The notes beneath the pieces are model-generated. The model made no database searches. It saw only the letters and a list, made by a program, of their open reading frames with translations, and had not been told where the DNA came from. 64,000 nucleotides of DNA from Amblyornis subalaris (taxonomy: Eukaryota; Chordata; Aves; Passeriformes; Ptilonorhynchidae). The position numbers were made by a program, and so were the translations under genes. Where the stretch lies: the NCBI GenBank assembly GCA_018881555.1, contig JACAXG010000009.1, positions 13,167,326-13,231,325 on the forward strand, given 5' to 3'. Shown here in pieces: positions 47,301-53,600 of the stretch. Positions within the stretch are counted from its first letter, which is position 1. Each line of letters begins with the position of its first letter.

Positions 47301-50182
47301 ATGATGAAGAAATTTAGCTAGTTTGAACAAGAAGCTTTTTTAATTTATAGACTAAAAACATAAAAAGAAATCAAGGAGGAGATCTCATCATCCACACAAT
47401 AAAAAAATCTAACACAATTCCAGTCTCATACAAATACACAATACACTGCACTTTTCCAGAGGACTCCGAGGCACACTGTAACTGCAGCATGCTGGTCTTC
47501 TAGCCCATTTTGTATAAAAACTTATCTCAAGCAACTTAACATCAAATTTGCTATCTCATGATCTCCCTTAATAAATTAGGACTGACACTAATAAGGAACA
47601 CCATTTATTGTTCCTCCTTTGTTTAGTACAATCCACTCTACACTTTCACAATTTTTAATTTCACATGCTGCTAGCAGACAAGCCCAGCGTATCAGGGGCA
47701 CTTCTGTGCTTCTTGGGTTCTGTTCCTCCTCCCAGTGTTTGTAGTATTTTAATTAAAAGAGTAACTGCTTGTAACAAATGCAAGAACTGCAGTACTGGGA
47801 CTATGCAGTCAGTGAATGAAAATTGCTGGCTGCTACACCAATTAATTTATAAATTGGATAGAGTATGGCAGCACTTAGTGGATAGAGTACCTGCCCATCA
47901 TTCACTATTGTTCAATCACGATGATCTGCAGTGGCATTTGAACTTGATGGAAAACACTGCTTTCCCAGAGCAGAAATGCTGTGTTTGTGCTTCCTTTCCT
48001 TCAAAGATAAATTAATGTAAAAGATACTTTCATAGTGAGAAAAATTATTGGTCCTTGGAAGCTCAGAAATATTTATCAGCAGGCCATCATCTGTTTGATG
48101 CTGCAAATTTTTCATGTGGACACTTGTCATTGATGTCTTCAGGGCCAGCTAGACAGAGCTATGACCCAAAGGACATGAAAAAATGACAGTGGGCATAACT
48201 GTGATGTGGCACATGTGAGGCACATCCCATTTGCTTTGCTTCCCTCTCCTACCTATTCTTTTGGGTGTGAGAACATGAAAGACCACTTCTTTCCTGATTA
48301 TGCATTTGTTAGCACACCATGATTCCTTATAACATCGATTGAAATCTTGCTTAAGGGGCTCCAAAAGCACAGAGAAAACAGCTGTTCACAGCAACTGAGG
48401 TGTAAATGCTAAAGGCCTCCTTGCAAGTGATTACTGAAGAAGATAGGAAGTGACCTACTGAGGTGCAGAAAAAATGTAGTTGCTTAGCAGAAACCACAAA
48501 AAAATAAGGAGAGTTTGGGGCCCAAGAAAAACAAAATTAGAAATATAGATATGTTGTAGCATTAACTACCCAAATACTTTTCGGCTCCTTGCCTACTCCC
48601 ATCTCTGGCTCATGTGTGTGAAGTATGCTCATAATTCTCTGTGGAGCATTCATTTTAGAACAGCATGAATCCTGCTTAGTACTTCTGAAGATAATTTTGG
48701 CATGTATTTCATGGTACCCATTTTTATCAGTCACTAGCCCATCCAGTTTTGCACTCCAACCAATCAGCCAACCCAAGCAACCTGTACTTGTCCTACTGTT
48801 GCTTATCTGATTTTATGATGTACCATAATATATGGCAGATCTGTTACTGTGTTATTCAGTATACCTCTCAGTGTGCATGTATATACACTCCAAAGAGACT
48901 TCATACTGACAGAAATCCATTCTGAAAACTCAGGGACAATAGTGAAGAGCATATGCAAGGAGATCTTTTACTGTCTATGCAGCCAAACTTTTTNAATCAA
49001 AATGGTAACTGCTGCATGAACTGAAGCACTGTGGAACTGTAAAACAAGTACCACTTTTACTGAAGAAGGAAATGCAGAGGGCAGGCATTATACCTGTGAA
49101 ATAAATTCTCGCCATGAATTTATTATATGAATGGAAGCAATTTAAAGTAGCAGCAACATAAACAACACATCTTATTGTTAGGGTTCAAGGTTGGTTGTGG
49201 ATGAACACAAAACTTTGTGGTACAGACCAAAGACAGATGTAAGTAGTACTTACTCAGCTGAGAAAAAACAATTGCTTATGTAAGGAGTGTTTTGAATCTC
49301 GGCTGAAGGAGAAGCCTTATTACTATTACAATAATTTATCATTTTAAAGAAAGCATTTCTCTAGAACCACTTTCTCTGTACACCTGCAAAGCCAGGTGTG
49401 CCCTCCATTGAGATACGATTACACTTACCTGCTGCAAACAGACTCGATTTTGTTACCAAACCGCAACAGCTGATATATTTAGCCACTGTTTAAATAAGGT
49501 CAAGATGATATTGTAGCCCTATCAAGACGTAATATAACTGTAAACGGTTTATGCAAATCCAGTAATAACACAAACACGACAGAGAAAAGGCAGTTTCAGT
49601 GCTCGCTGCACAGTGGAGTGCGTGCTGAAACACACCTTTTACGAGGGTGACACCGATTCAGAAGCAGAATTTTAGCTATTTGGTCCCTCTGCCCTGACCC
49701 CGCAGGTAAGCCCGGCTGGCCGGGCGCCACTCCGCCGCCCGAGCGGTGCTTACGGGCGGCTCCGAGAGAACCCCCACCGCCACGGGCCTCCGACACCTCC
49801 CACCGCGGCCGCCCGAGAGCGGGGCCGGCGAGTCCGGCACCGCCGCACAAAGGACCGCCCGGCCCCGTTGAGCCGTCCCGCCCTCGGCCGGCGCGGAGGG
49901 CGCGGCGCCGGCCCCGGGCTGCCCCGGGGCGCGGGACAGCCCGAGCACCGCCCCGACCCACCGCTCCCGCCAGTCCCGCCCGACGCCGCCTGCCCGCGCA
50001 GGGCGCTGCCCTGGGCCGGGCCCCAGGGCCGCCTCACGCCCCCCGGCCGCCCCGACCCGCCCGGCGCACGCCGCCCCCGGGGGCCGCGGCGCAACGAGGG
50101 CAGAAGAGACCCGGGCCCAGCCCGCGCCAGATCGCCCCGCGCCCACCTCAAACACCACTTCTTCGTCGAACTCCGGTGTCAT
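2190..50182 (-). CDS. VEZT: VEZT (vezatin), spliced coding region, exons 1-11, 3' partial
   Basis: Vezatin is a plasma-membrane protein of adherens junctions, known from family knowledge to link the cadherin-catenin complex to myosin VIIA. Joining 50182-50147, 34960-34826, 26103-26014, 23855-23680, 21196-20921, 15451-15314, 11210-11063, 8288-7957, 7321-7128, 3652-3552 and 2397-2190 gives 1,834 nt (611 codons plus 1 nt) without a stop. All phases agree. The product starts [12 protein letters not shown] and carries the family landmarks [53 protein letters not shown] and [14 protein letters not shown]. Two hydrophobic segments lie near residues 149-165 and 170-184 (exon 5). A highly conserved helical region follows, then an acidic, charged tail (exon 11). 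Intron 6 is AT-AC; all others are GT-AG. The last C-terminal exon or exons are not in the window. The gene is head to head with FGD6. Exon assignment rests on recalled homology plus splice signals. Confidence 0.96.
2398..3551 (-). other. VEZT intron 10
   Basis: Plain AT-rich intron of 1.15 kb with GT-AG ends. Short open frames are present in several frames but none looks conserved. I see nothing else in it. Confidence 0.85.
3552..3652 (-). CDS. VEZT: VEZT coding exon 10
   Basis: 101 nt, residues 509-542. It reads [20 protein letters not shown] then [13 protein letters not shown], matching the cytoplasmic linker of vezatin. The acceptor is TTTCCCCTAAAG|GC. The donor CAG|GTAAAAAAAAAG runs straight into a poly-A stretch instead of the usual GTAAGT, so it is somewhat weak. 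The ends fit exons 9 and 11. Confidence 0.93.
3653..7127 (-). other. VEZT intron 9
   Basis: AT-rich intron of 3.5 kb. A tRNA-like remnant at about 5697-5745 is listed separately; a weaker B-box-like GGTTCAATTCC occurs at 6454-6464. Nothing else is recognised. Confidence 0.8.
5697..5745 (+). repeat. tRNA-like (SINE-like) remnant
   Basis: TAGCTCAGTAAAC (5699-5711) resembles a tRNA A box and GGTTCAATCCC (5727-5737) is a perfect pol III B box. The A-to-B spacing of 28 nt is short and no cloverleaf closes, so this is more likely a decayed tRNA-derived SINE than a tRNA gene. No SINE family can be named from this. Confidence 0.35.
7128..7321 (-). CDS. VEZT: VEZT coding exon 9
   Basis: 194 nt, residues 444-509. 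It encodes [16 protein letters not shown], then a helical stretch with [20 protein letters not shown] and [13 protein letters not shown]. The composition suggests a coiled coil. The acceptor is CACTTAG|G and the donor is AAAG|GTAAAT. Confidence 0.95.
7322..7956 (-). other. VEZT intron 8
   Basis: Short (635 bp) GT-AG intron, AT-rich; no repeat or gene recognised. Confidence 0.85.
7957..8288 (-). CDS. VEZT: VEZT coding exon 8
   Basis: 332 nt, residues 334-444. It begins [20 protein letters not shown], has a serine- and proline-rich variable patch, then [31 protein letters not shown] and [20 protein letters not shown]. The acceptor is CCTGCAG and the donor is GA|GTAAGT. One ambiguous base (N at 8094) falls in a GAN codon within SY-x-FYR; the family has Glu there. 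Confidence 0.95.
8289..11062 (-). other. VEZT intron 7
   Basis: 2.8 kb of AT-rich intron with GTAACC...CAG ends. It has scattered A-rich runs and no recognisable mobile element or gene. Confidence 0.8.
11063..11210 (-). CDS. VEZT: VEZT coding exon 7 (follows an AC acceptor)
   Basis: 148 nt, residues 284-333. It reads [20 protein letters not shown] then [20 protein letters not shown] and ends DGFSLPALK before AAG|GTAACC. The intron upstream ends CCAAAC|C, so the acceptor dinucleotide is AC, with a U12-type branch motif CACCTTAACT at 11230-11221. Using the nearby AG sites instead would break the frame with exon 6 or delete conserved residues. Confidence 0.94.
11211..15313 (-). other. VEZT: VEZT intron 6, U12-type AT-AC intron
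   Basis: On the minus strand the intron begins ATATCCTTTC (15313-15304), the minor-spliceosome AT-AC 5' signal. It ends CACCTTAACTCCAGCCAAAC (11230-11211). TTAAC is a U12 branch motif with the branch A at about 11223-11224, 12 nt from the AC 3' end, within the usual short U12 spacing. Joining at these bases gives MLKNYPLNSES, the vezatin sequence. The 4.1-kb interior is AT-rich and I recognise no repeat or gene in it. Confidence 0.88.
15314..15451 (-). CDS. VEZT: VEZT coding exon 6 (ends at an AT-AC donor)
   Basis: 138 nt, residues 238-284. It contains [20 protein letters not shown], one of the most conserved vezatin stretches, and ends RLATLYMLK plus AA. The acceptor is TTGACAG|G. No GT donor near the end keeps frame with exon 7. 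The 5' splice site is the U12 AT-AC signal |ATATCCTTTC (15313 down to 15304), which leaves AA to combine with C of exon 7 and give Asn in the conserved MLKNYPLNSES. Confidence 0.94.
17419..17738 (-). mobile_element. CR1 retrotransposon 3' end
   Basis: Starts AGAATCACAGAATGGTTTGG then GCTGGAAGGGACC, the reverse complement of the avian CR1 3' terminus, and continues with the usual CCATGGGCAGGGACACC, CACTAGACCAGG and CCAGCCTGGCCCTGAACAC blocks to CACACCCTTGTAAAAA. It is 5'-truncated and non-coding. Near 17628-17675 the TCCTAATATCTAA segment is locally duplicated. It has the same orientation as VEZT. Confidence 0.93.
18241..18277. repeat. Two interlocking perfect inverted repeats
   Basis: GCTTCATTTG (18241-18250) pairs with CAAATGAAGC (18259-18268), and TGTCTAATTGC (18249-18259) pairs with GCAATTAGACA (18267-18277). 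The arms occur in the order A, B, A', B', so the two perfect stems are mutually exclusive, or pseudoknot-like, within 37 bp. No function is known to me. Confidence 0.8.
18499..18568 (-). mobile_element. Short CR1 3' fragment
   Basis: AGAATCACAGAATAGTTAAG, then ATTGGAAGGGACCACTGGAA and TCATTTAGTCTAAGCTCCC, is the terminal part of a CR1 in reverse orientation. Only about 70 bp are recognisable; similarity fades after TGCTCAAG. Confidence 0.85.
20921..21196 (-). CDS. VEZT: VEZT coding exon 5 (membrane segments)
   Basis: 276 nt, residues 146-238. It opens with hydrophobic [19 protein letters not shown], then a short polar turn (KESS) and a second hydrophobic run [14 protein letters not shown], so it encodes the membrane-inserted hairpin or transmembrane region of vezatin. 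The rest includes the conserved [20 protein letters not shown] and VISRGFTL. The acceptor is TTTGCAG|G and the donor is CT|GTGAGT. Confidence 0.95.
21197..23679 (-). other. VEZT intron 4
   Basis: 2.5 kb. The first kilobase on the minus-strand side overlaps an old CR1-like remnant, listed separately. The remainder is AT-rich intron with nothing recognised. Confidence 0.75.
22335..23260 (-). mobile_element. Ancient, degenerate CR1-like LINE remnant
   Basis: Opens GACTGGAAGGGATTTAAGAG, like an eroded CR1-family 3' end in reverse. Further in are blocks such as TTCCCAAGTGTAGCATTAAA, CTTGGTGTCATCTGTAAGG and CAGTCAGCTCCTTCAGTATT, which resemble old sauropsid CR1-type repeats. It is much more diverged than the other CR1 copies here, so probably an older subfamily. 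Boundaries are approximate and the assignment rests on memory of such repeats. Confidence 0.45.
23680..23855 (-). CDS. VEZT: VEZT coding exon 4
   Basis: 176 nt, residues 88-146. The translation is highly conserved vezatin sequence: [20 protein letters not shown], then [17 protein letters not shown], ending SLATPNIW with the tryptophan codon split TG|G across the intron. The acceptor GGTAAG|GATG is unusual, because the AG sits in a donor-like GTAAGG and the pyrimidine tract lies about 12 nt further upstream. The donor TTTG|GTATTG is weak. Both suit a regulated exon, but the frame requires these junctions. Confidence 0.93.
23856..26013 (-). other. VEZT intron 3
   Basis: 2.2 kb GT-AG intron. 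An open frame of 145 codons at 24881-25318 on the plus strand shows no family resemblance. A somewhat GC-richer patch near 25.4-25.6 kb is unexplained. Confidence 0.8.
26014..26103 (-). CDS. VEZT: VEZT coding exon 3
   Basis: 90 nt, phase 0-0, residues 58-87. It begins [14 protein letters not shown] and ends [10 protein letters not shown]. The acceptor is CCTTCAG and the donor CTG|GTAAGT is a perfect consensus. The aromatic, basic segment just precedes the conserved DVGFRFDTL block of exon 4. Confidence 0.95.
29104..29157 (+). repeat. (CAAA)n simple repeat
   Basis: Interrupted run of CAAA/CCAAA units containing two ambiguous bases (29121, 29146), as expected of a length- or base-variable microsatellite. 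Confidence 0.75.
31053..32227 (+). mobile_element. LTR-like element, probable solo ERV LTR
   Basis: Begins TGTTACNGGTT and ends AACCCATTACA; the ends are inverted copies at 9 of 11 positions (one unread), as in retroviral LTRs. It has a promoter-like start (CCAAT, ATTTGCAT octamer near 31114), a GC-rich middle, and AATAAA at 32116-32121 followed by a U5-like tail with TCTGGGGTCTTCCCTCAGG. The flanks GTTCT and GTCTT are only a doubtful target duplication. No gag, pol or env remains are adjacent. It is antisense to VEZT. Family not identified. Confidence 0.6.
33118..33937 (+). mobile_element. Solo retroviral LTR with perfect target-site duplication
   Basis: An 820-bp element starting TGTCTCGG and ending CCGGGACA (imperfect inverted termini), flanked by AAGAG on both sides (33113-33117 and 33938-33942). 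A 5-bp duplication fits an ERVL-type or similar avian endogenous retrovirus. AATAAA lies at 33811-33816, followed by a TG-rich tail. Two internal imperfect duplications are present (CTCTC..CAGGAGAG blocks at about 33345-33445 and GGGCC-CTAC blocks at about 33579-33645). No internal viral genes remain, so the provirus was lost by LTR recombination. It is antisense to VEZT. Confidence 0.88.
34826..34960 (-). CDS. VEZT: VEZT coding exon 2
   Basis: 135 nt, phase 0-0, residues 13-57. It starts [19 protein letters not shown], a conserved vezatin stretch. The second half (glutamate- and glutamine-rich, ending RAAQK) is the variable part of the family. The acceptor is TTCTGAAG-like on the plus strand (CTCTTCAG read on the minus strand) and the donor is AAG|GTGAGC. 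Being phase 0-0, it could be skipped or joined to an extra in-frame exon without a frameshift. Confidence 0.95.
40503..40625 (-). other. Candidate unannotated exon in VEZT intron 1 (123 nt, phase 0-0)
   Basis: Minus-strand segment bounded by a strong acceptor (TTCTTCTCGTCCTCATCTCAG region) and the donor TCT|GTGAGTG. It is 41 codons with no stop, starting [20 protein letters not shown] and ending [10 protein letters not shown], a helical, charged, protein-like composition. VEZT intron 1 is phase 0, so inclusion would keep the VEZT frame between VVFE and NSPLY. I do not know this peptide from vezatin or any other protein. Alternatives are an exon of a nested gene, a relic, or chance. Confidence 0.4.
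40697..40796 (-). other. Second exon-like segment, joined to the first by a 71-nt GT-AG gap
   Basis: Begins after CCTTTAG at 40796 and ends at a GTGAGG donor after 40697. It reads [20 protein letters not shown] then [10 protein letters not shown], ends in phase 0, and so joins in frame to the 40503-40625 segment. The 71-nt gap has GTGAGG, a CTGAC branch-like motif, a pyrimidine tract and CAG. It contains one N. The predecessor exon is uncertain: the same frame is open at 40856-41071 (with [20 protein letters not shown]), but no convincing donor connects it. Confidence 0.3.
41168..41454 (+). mobile_element. CR1 retrotransposon 3' end
   Basis: Contains CAGGGGAGGTTTGGGTTGGA, CAGGAAGCATTTGG and CTTGATGATCCAGTTGGGTC, ending in TATTCTATGACTCTGTGAT. 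It is the sense-strand 3' end of a CR1, 5'-truncated, antisense to VEZT. Confidence 0.88.
44994..45381 (+). mobile_element. CR1 retrotransposon 3' end
   Basis: Starts near GAGGAGAGGCTGAGAAAGCT with GTTCAGCCTGGAGAA, then GGTGACTGAGCACTGGCAT, CCACCTGGACATGG and AGGTCCCTTCCAATCTCAAA, ending CTGTGATTCTGTGA. This covers the end of ORF2 and the 3' UTR of a CR1. It is 5'-truncated with internal deletions. Confidence 0.9.
45605..47133 (+). mobile_element. Long degenerate CR1 copy (reverse transcriptase part and 3' UTR)
   Basis: The 5' part has decayed reverse-transcriptase landmarks of CR1: GTGCCTATATTTAAAAGG, ATGGGTTCACCAGAGGTAG then TGCCAAACTTACTTGACATC, and TTTGATACCGTGCCATATC. From about 46595 a better preserved 3' part follows (GCACTGGTGAGGCCACATCT, GTCCAGTTCTGGGCCCCTC) and runs to GATTCTGTGATTCTGT. 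It is not codable because of stops and frameshifts. The better-kept 3' part may be a separate, younger insertion. Confidence 0.75.
47871..47925 (+). repeat. tRNA-like (SINE-like) remnant
   Basis: TTAGTGGATAGAG (47875-47887) resembles an A box and GTTCAATCACG (47910-47920) a B box, 35 nt apart, which is normal tRNA spacing. No closed acceptor stem is evident, so an old tRNA-derived SINE is more likely than a tRNA gene. Confidence 0.35.
50147..50182 (-). CDS. VEZT: VEZT coding exon 1
   Basis: Encodes [12 protein letters not shown] (residues 1-12) and ends in phase 0 before a GTGGGC donor. I chose the ATG at 50182 because the peptide is the conserved vezatin N-terminus and has A at -3. An upstream out-of-frame ATG at 50195 overlaps this exon (see the uORF entry). 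The exon lies inside the CpG island. Confidence 0.96.
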
Positions 50183-50195
50183 CCTTGCCCGCCAT
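50148..50195 (-). promoter_or_regulatory. Overlapping uORF at the VEZT start
   Basis: An ATG at 50195 (G at -3, G at +4) lies 13 nt upstream of the VEZT ATG in another frame. It encodes 15 codons ([15 protein letters not shown]) and stops at 50150-50148, one base before the end of exon 1. If the transcript includes it, it overlaps the first 35 nt of the VEZT frame and should lower initiation at the main ATG. Transcript start sites are not visible here. Confidence 0.55.
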
Positions 50196-50295
50196 GCCAC
50201 CCCCTCCCCGCGGGCACGCTGGGAAACCGAGTCCGCCGCCCCGCCGGCCGCCTCGCCCCGCCCTACCCCTCTGGGCGCTGCCTTCTCCGGGGAGA

Positions 50296-50314
50296 ACTAC
50301 AGCTCCCAGAAAGC
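50296..50314 (+). promoter_or_regulatory. ZNF143/Staf binding site
   Basis: ACTACAGCTCCCAGAAAGC matches the ZNF143 (Staf, SBS) consensus ACTACANNTCCCAGNNTGC except one base near the end. It sits between the two start codons, 114 nt from that of VEZT and 299 nt from that of FGD6. ZNF143 sites are typical of CpG-island and bidirectional promoters. Confidence 0.75.
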
Positions 50315-50531
50315 AAAGCGACCGCCCGCTTTCGGGCGCCCTGCGGGCGGTGCTGAATGGGGAGGGGCCGGGTAGGGGCGGGGCGAGGGCCCGGGCCCGG
50401 GCCAGGGCCCGGCAGGGGGCGCCGGCGGGCGGTGGCGGCGGGCGCTCCGTCAGCCGCGGCCGCGGGTTGGGATGCGGCGGTGGCGAGAGGGGGGAGCTGC
50501 TCCTCCGGCTGGGTGGCGGCGCGGGGGAACA

Positions 50532-50573
50532 ATGGGTTCCTTCTCCTCTGCCCTCAGAGGGGCCGTGGCGTAA
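50532..50573 (+). promoter_or_regulatory. uORF in the FGD6 5' leader
   Basis: ATG at 50532 in strong context (A at -3, G at +4) opens a 13-codon frame, MGSFSSALRGAVA, ending TAA at 50571-50573, 39 nt before the FGD6 ATG. It would act only if FGD6 transcription starts upstream of 50532, which is likely but not shown by the sequence. Confidence 0.5.
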
Positions 50574-50612
50574 GGGACGAGGGGAAGCGCGGCTCCGCGC
50601 CTGGGGAGCACC

Positions 50613-50625
50613 ATGAGCTCCGCCG
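50613..50625 (+). CDS. FGD6: FGD6 coding exon 1
   Basis: 13 nt: ATG AGC TCC GCC G, followed by the donor GTGAGT. It encodes MSSA plus the first base of Glu5, completed by AA at the start of exon 2 to give MSSAEIKKPP, the expected family N-terminus. The ATG context is CACC-ATG-A. It is too short to be found by length-based ORF calling. Confidence 0.94.
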
Positions 50626-53600
50626 GTGAGTGCCCGGGGAAACTTTGGGGAGCGGCGGTTTCGGCCCGGCCGGCGGCAGGCGGGGAGTCCGCATGTCCCC
50701 GCGGCCGGACAGGCTCGCCTCGCTCGCTCCGCGGCGGCGGGGACGCAGGGATGAGGGGTCGCGCCGCGGGACGGGAGCCAGAGCTGCCGGCGTGCTCCCT
50801 GTCCCGGCAGCGCCGCGCGCTGCGCCCTCGGCTCGCTCCCGAGGGAGGCGGGCGGGGAGCGCTCGGAGCGGTGAGGGGCGCACCCCGCGCCCGGCCGGGG
50901 GGACAGCCCNTCCCGGGCTCCGCTACGGACGCCCCGCACTCGTTGGCACGTTTGGCCGCGGGGCCGTGCGGGCACGTCCTGCCCCGGGGCTGGAGCTGCG
51001 CGGGCTGAGCCGCGCTCTCCGCTCACCGCCCCGCGCGTCCCGAACGGGTCACTCCGCTTGGGCTGAGCTGACGGCGGGGGAAGCCTCCTGCGGGCCGGGT
51101 TCTGCCACCAGAGCCAACACCGGGGTTGGGGCTGTCGCTCCGTCTGGCTCCGCGGAGCTGCGAAAGTTTGTCAACTGCGGCTTCGCCTCAGGGGTGTACC
51201 TGCCTTGGCCGGGCTCTTGCAAGCTGGAGCCCCACGGGGCTGCTGGAAAGCGTTCGCTTCTGGCCTTCCCAGCTGCTGGGTGGAACTGACCTACATCAGT
51301 GCTTTTCTTGCCTTTCCTCCCGCGTTTCTTGACCGCTGCTAGTTTAATGGCTAAAAGAGCTGCAAGGCAAATTTTTGGTTCAGAACAAGAGCCTCCCGTG
51401 TTTGAGGGAATTGCTCGGATATATATTTGCCTGCACGGTGATGTGCTAACTTAGTACTTTTGTTCAGCTGTCTGTTAGATTAGTAGATTGCTTTCTTATC
51501 TACCTAAATACAAGAACAGAAGTCGTTTCTGCATTGAAAACATGTGTAAATTATGATGTATTGGATGGAAACACAGCTAATTGTAGGGTTAAACGGGAAG
51601 CAGCAAAGTGCTTCCTGTGGGGATTGGGGTGGTGGGTTTTCTGAAGAAAAAGCNATACACAGTCATCAAGAAGAAAAATCAGCCTAGTTCTCAGTGTTTT
51701 CCTTTCAAGTATGTCAAATTGTTATTGACTTCAGCATTAATTAAGTTATCTGAGCTCTCCTAGTTAATCAGAATTTACTGGAAAATGAAAAGCGATTTAG
51801 TGCATCTTTCTGCTGCATTTGATGTATTCCCGTTTTTAATATATATGACAGAACTGATTTTGTTTAGATTTTGAAAAGCCTGTAATAAAGCAGGGTATCT
51901 CTGCTTAACAGCTGCATTGTATGTTCCCGTTGTTTAGTAGTGCCGCTGATAGTGCAGTTCACCCTTGCTCTTTTAAGAGTTAAACAGCTGTGCAAATAAA
52001 ATAAGTGTTAGGGGGTGCTCAAGAGCTTAAAGCTGGGCTGTTAAAATTTGATACGGTACTAAGTTTCAGAAAGTTGGGTAGATTTTCAGCACTAAACAGG
52101 GATTTCAGGATTTTTAGAGCTTAGGTGGTGCCACTGAATCTGTTTTAAGTGTGGTGGTGTTTATGGGAAAGGTGAGGACAAAGAGGTTCTGGTGAACAAA
52201 GTATGCAAAAGATAAAGGGATGCTGAGGAATATCAGTAAGAAGGAAGTGGGACAGTTTCATGGCAAATGTGAATTTTAGCAAGTTATTTCAAGAGGGAGG
52301 CATAAAGAGAGTAGTGGTGGGTAGGAAGAGGGAAGATGAGGGGTATTTAAGAGGGGATGAAGAGTATTTTGTGTGTGATGGATTATGTAAAGATAAAGAA
52401 ATAAATGGGGAACAGGAATATTAGAGATTCATGATCCTGCTGACAGTGTCATGACAGCTTTTGACATTTCAGTTAAGGAGTTCATAGGCAGGGCATGAAA
52501 AGGCTGAAGACTGCCAGAAGACAGTTCTGAAAGCTTCATATCCCTTTCTTTTTATTGCTGCACAACTTAGTGCCTGCAATATATAGGCATTCTTTATAAA
52601 TTTATTGCTCACATAAAAACTTACCAACTCCTGTATTTTAATTTCAGTCCTGTGGTCTATAGAATCTATTTCCTACATTGAAATTATTTAATTGTGAATT
52701 CAGTTCTCACTCTGGTTTGTGCTACATAAGCTAGCTTTCTGACAACTGATTGGTAATATAGCATTTCAGTAAAAATGTTATTGTCTGTGAAGGCTTCAGG
52801 TGGAACTTGAAATGCTAGAAATCCTTCCTGCAGTTTAACTTGAAGGGCCTAAGTGTCTCTCTTGTGTCTTCTTTTAATGTACNTTTAGAACAAAGCAACA
52901 TGGTACATCATCATCTGTATTCATAGGATTTGCAGATGTGTACTTGATATGCACGGCTCTCTCTTAGAGATACACTGTGCTATTTGAGGGGACTGTGGGG
53001 TGGGGAGAAGCACCAAACACAGCTTCTGTCCAAGGACAGAAGTTGCAAAGGTCTGAGATTGATAACCCAGCCTTAACCTCACTCCAGCTTACCTTCTGCC
53101 TTTCTAAATAATGCAGTGCATATTCAGTTTCCTGCTGTGTATCTTTTCTATTTCCTCTACAGAATTGTTTCAGTTACATCTCAGTCCAGAGCTGAATATA
53201 ATTCGGTGATAGACGGAGTTCTGCCACAGCTGTTGCTTACATGTTTTAAAATGTATATGTAAATCTAGAATTGTTGGAACTAAGGAACTATAGCACTTTT
53301 TAAAAATACTTCTGCATAATTTAAAGATTATCTTATTGTAGTGATCAACCCAAATGTTGGTTTCAATCTTCAATTACAGCTATTCTCCTGCCATTGCTTT
53401 CTCATGTACTGCACGAGATATATATTTATATATACACACACTGTATGTATTATGCCAATGAATGTCCATTTACTCATTTTCTGCTGAAAGTATTATGCTG
53501 GCTTCAAGTATGTGCTTTGCCTTTAAAAGGAAAAAACAAAAGCTCAGAGTTATGAGTTTGACATTTATTATTTCTTGCTGAAGAAACAGTCCCTATATGT

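Larger units (their letters stand above)
34961..50146 (-). other. VEZT intron 1
   Basis: The longest VEZT intron (15.2 kb), phase 0. It holds three CR1 copies on the opposite strand, a tRNA-like remnant, and a cluster of exon-like segments on the VEZT strand at 40.5-41.07 kb, all listed separately. The stretches 35.0-40.4 kb and 47.9-49.6 kb show only AT-rich sequence. Confidence 0.8.
49690..51300. promoter_or_regulatory. CpG island, bidirectional VEZT/FGD6 promoter
   Basis: Base composition changes abruptly from AT-rich intron to a very GC- and CpG-rich block that holds the first coding exons of both genes, 430 bp apart and pointing away from each other. It contains GC boxes (GGGGCGGGGC at 50375-50384; GCCCCGCCCT at 50255-50264) and a ZNF143-type site. 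No TATA box is evident. Very long open frames across this block on both strands come from its lack of stop codons, not from coding. Edges are judged by eye. Confidence 0.9.

Noticed and set aside
50148..51026. Open frame of 292 codons on the minus strand across the CpG island, with similar long frames on the plus strand (for example 50630-51289)
   Set aside because: GC-rich sequence is poor in stop codons. The translations are Arg/Pro/Gly/Ala-rich, overlap on both strands and show no family resemblance.
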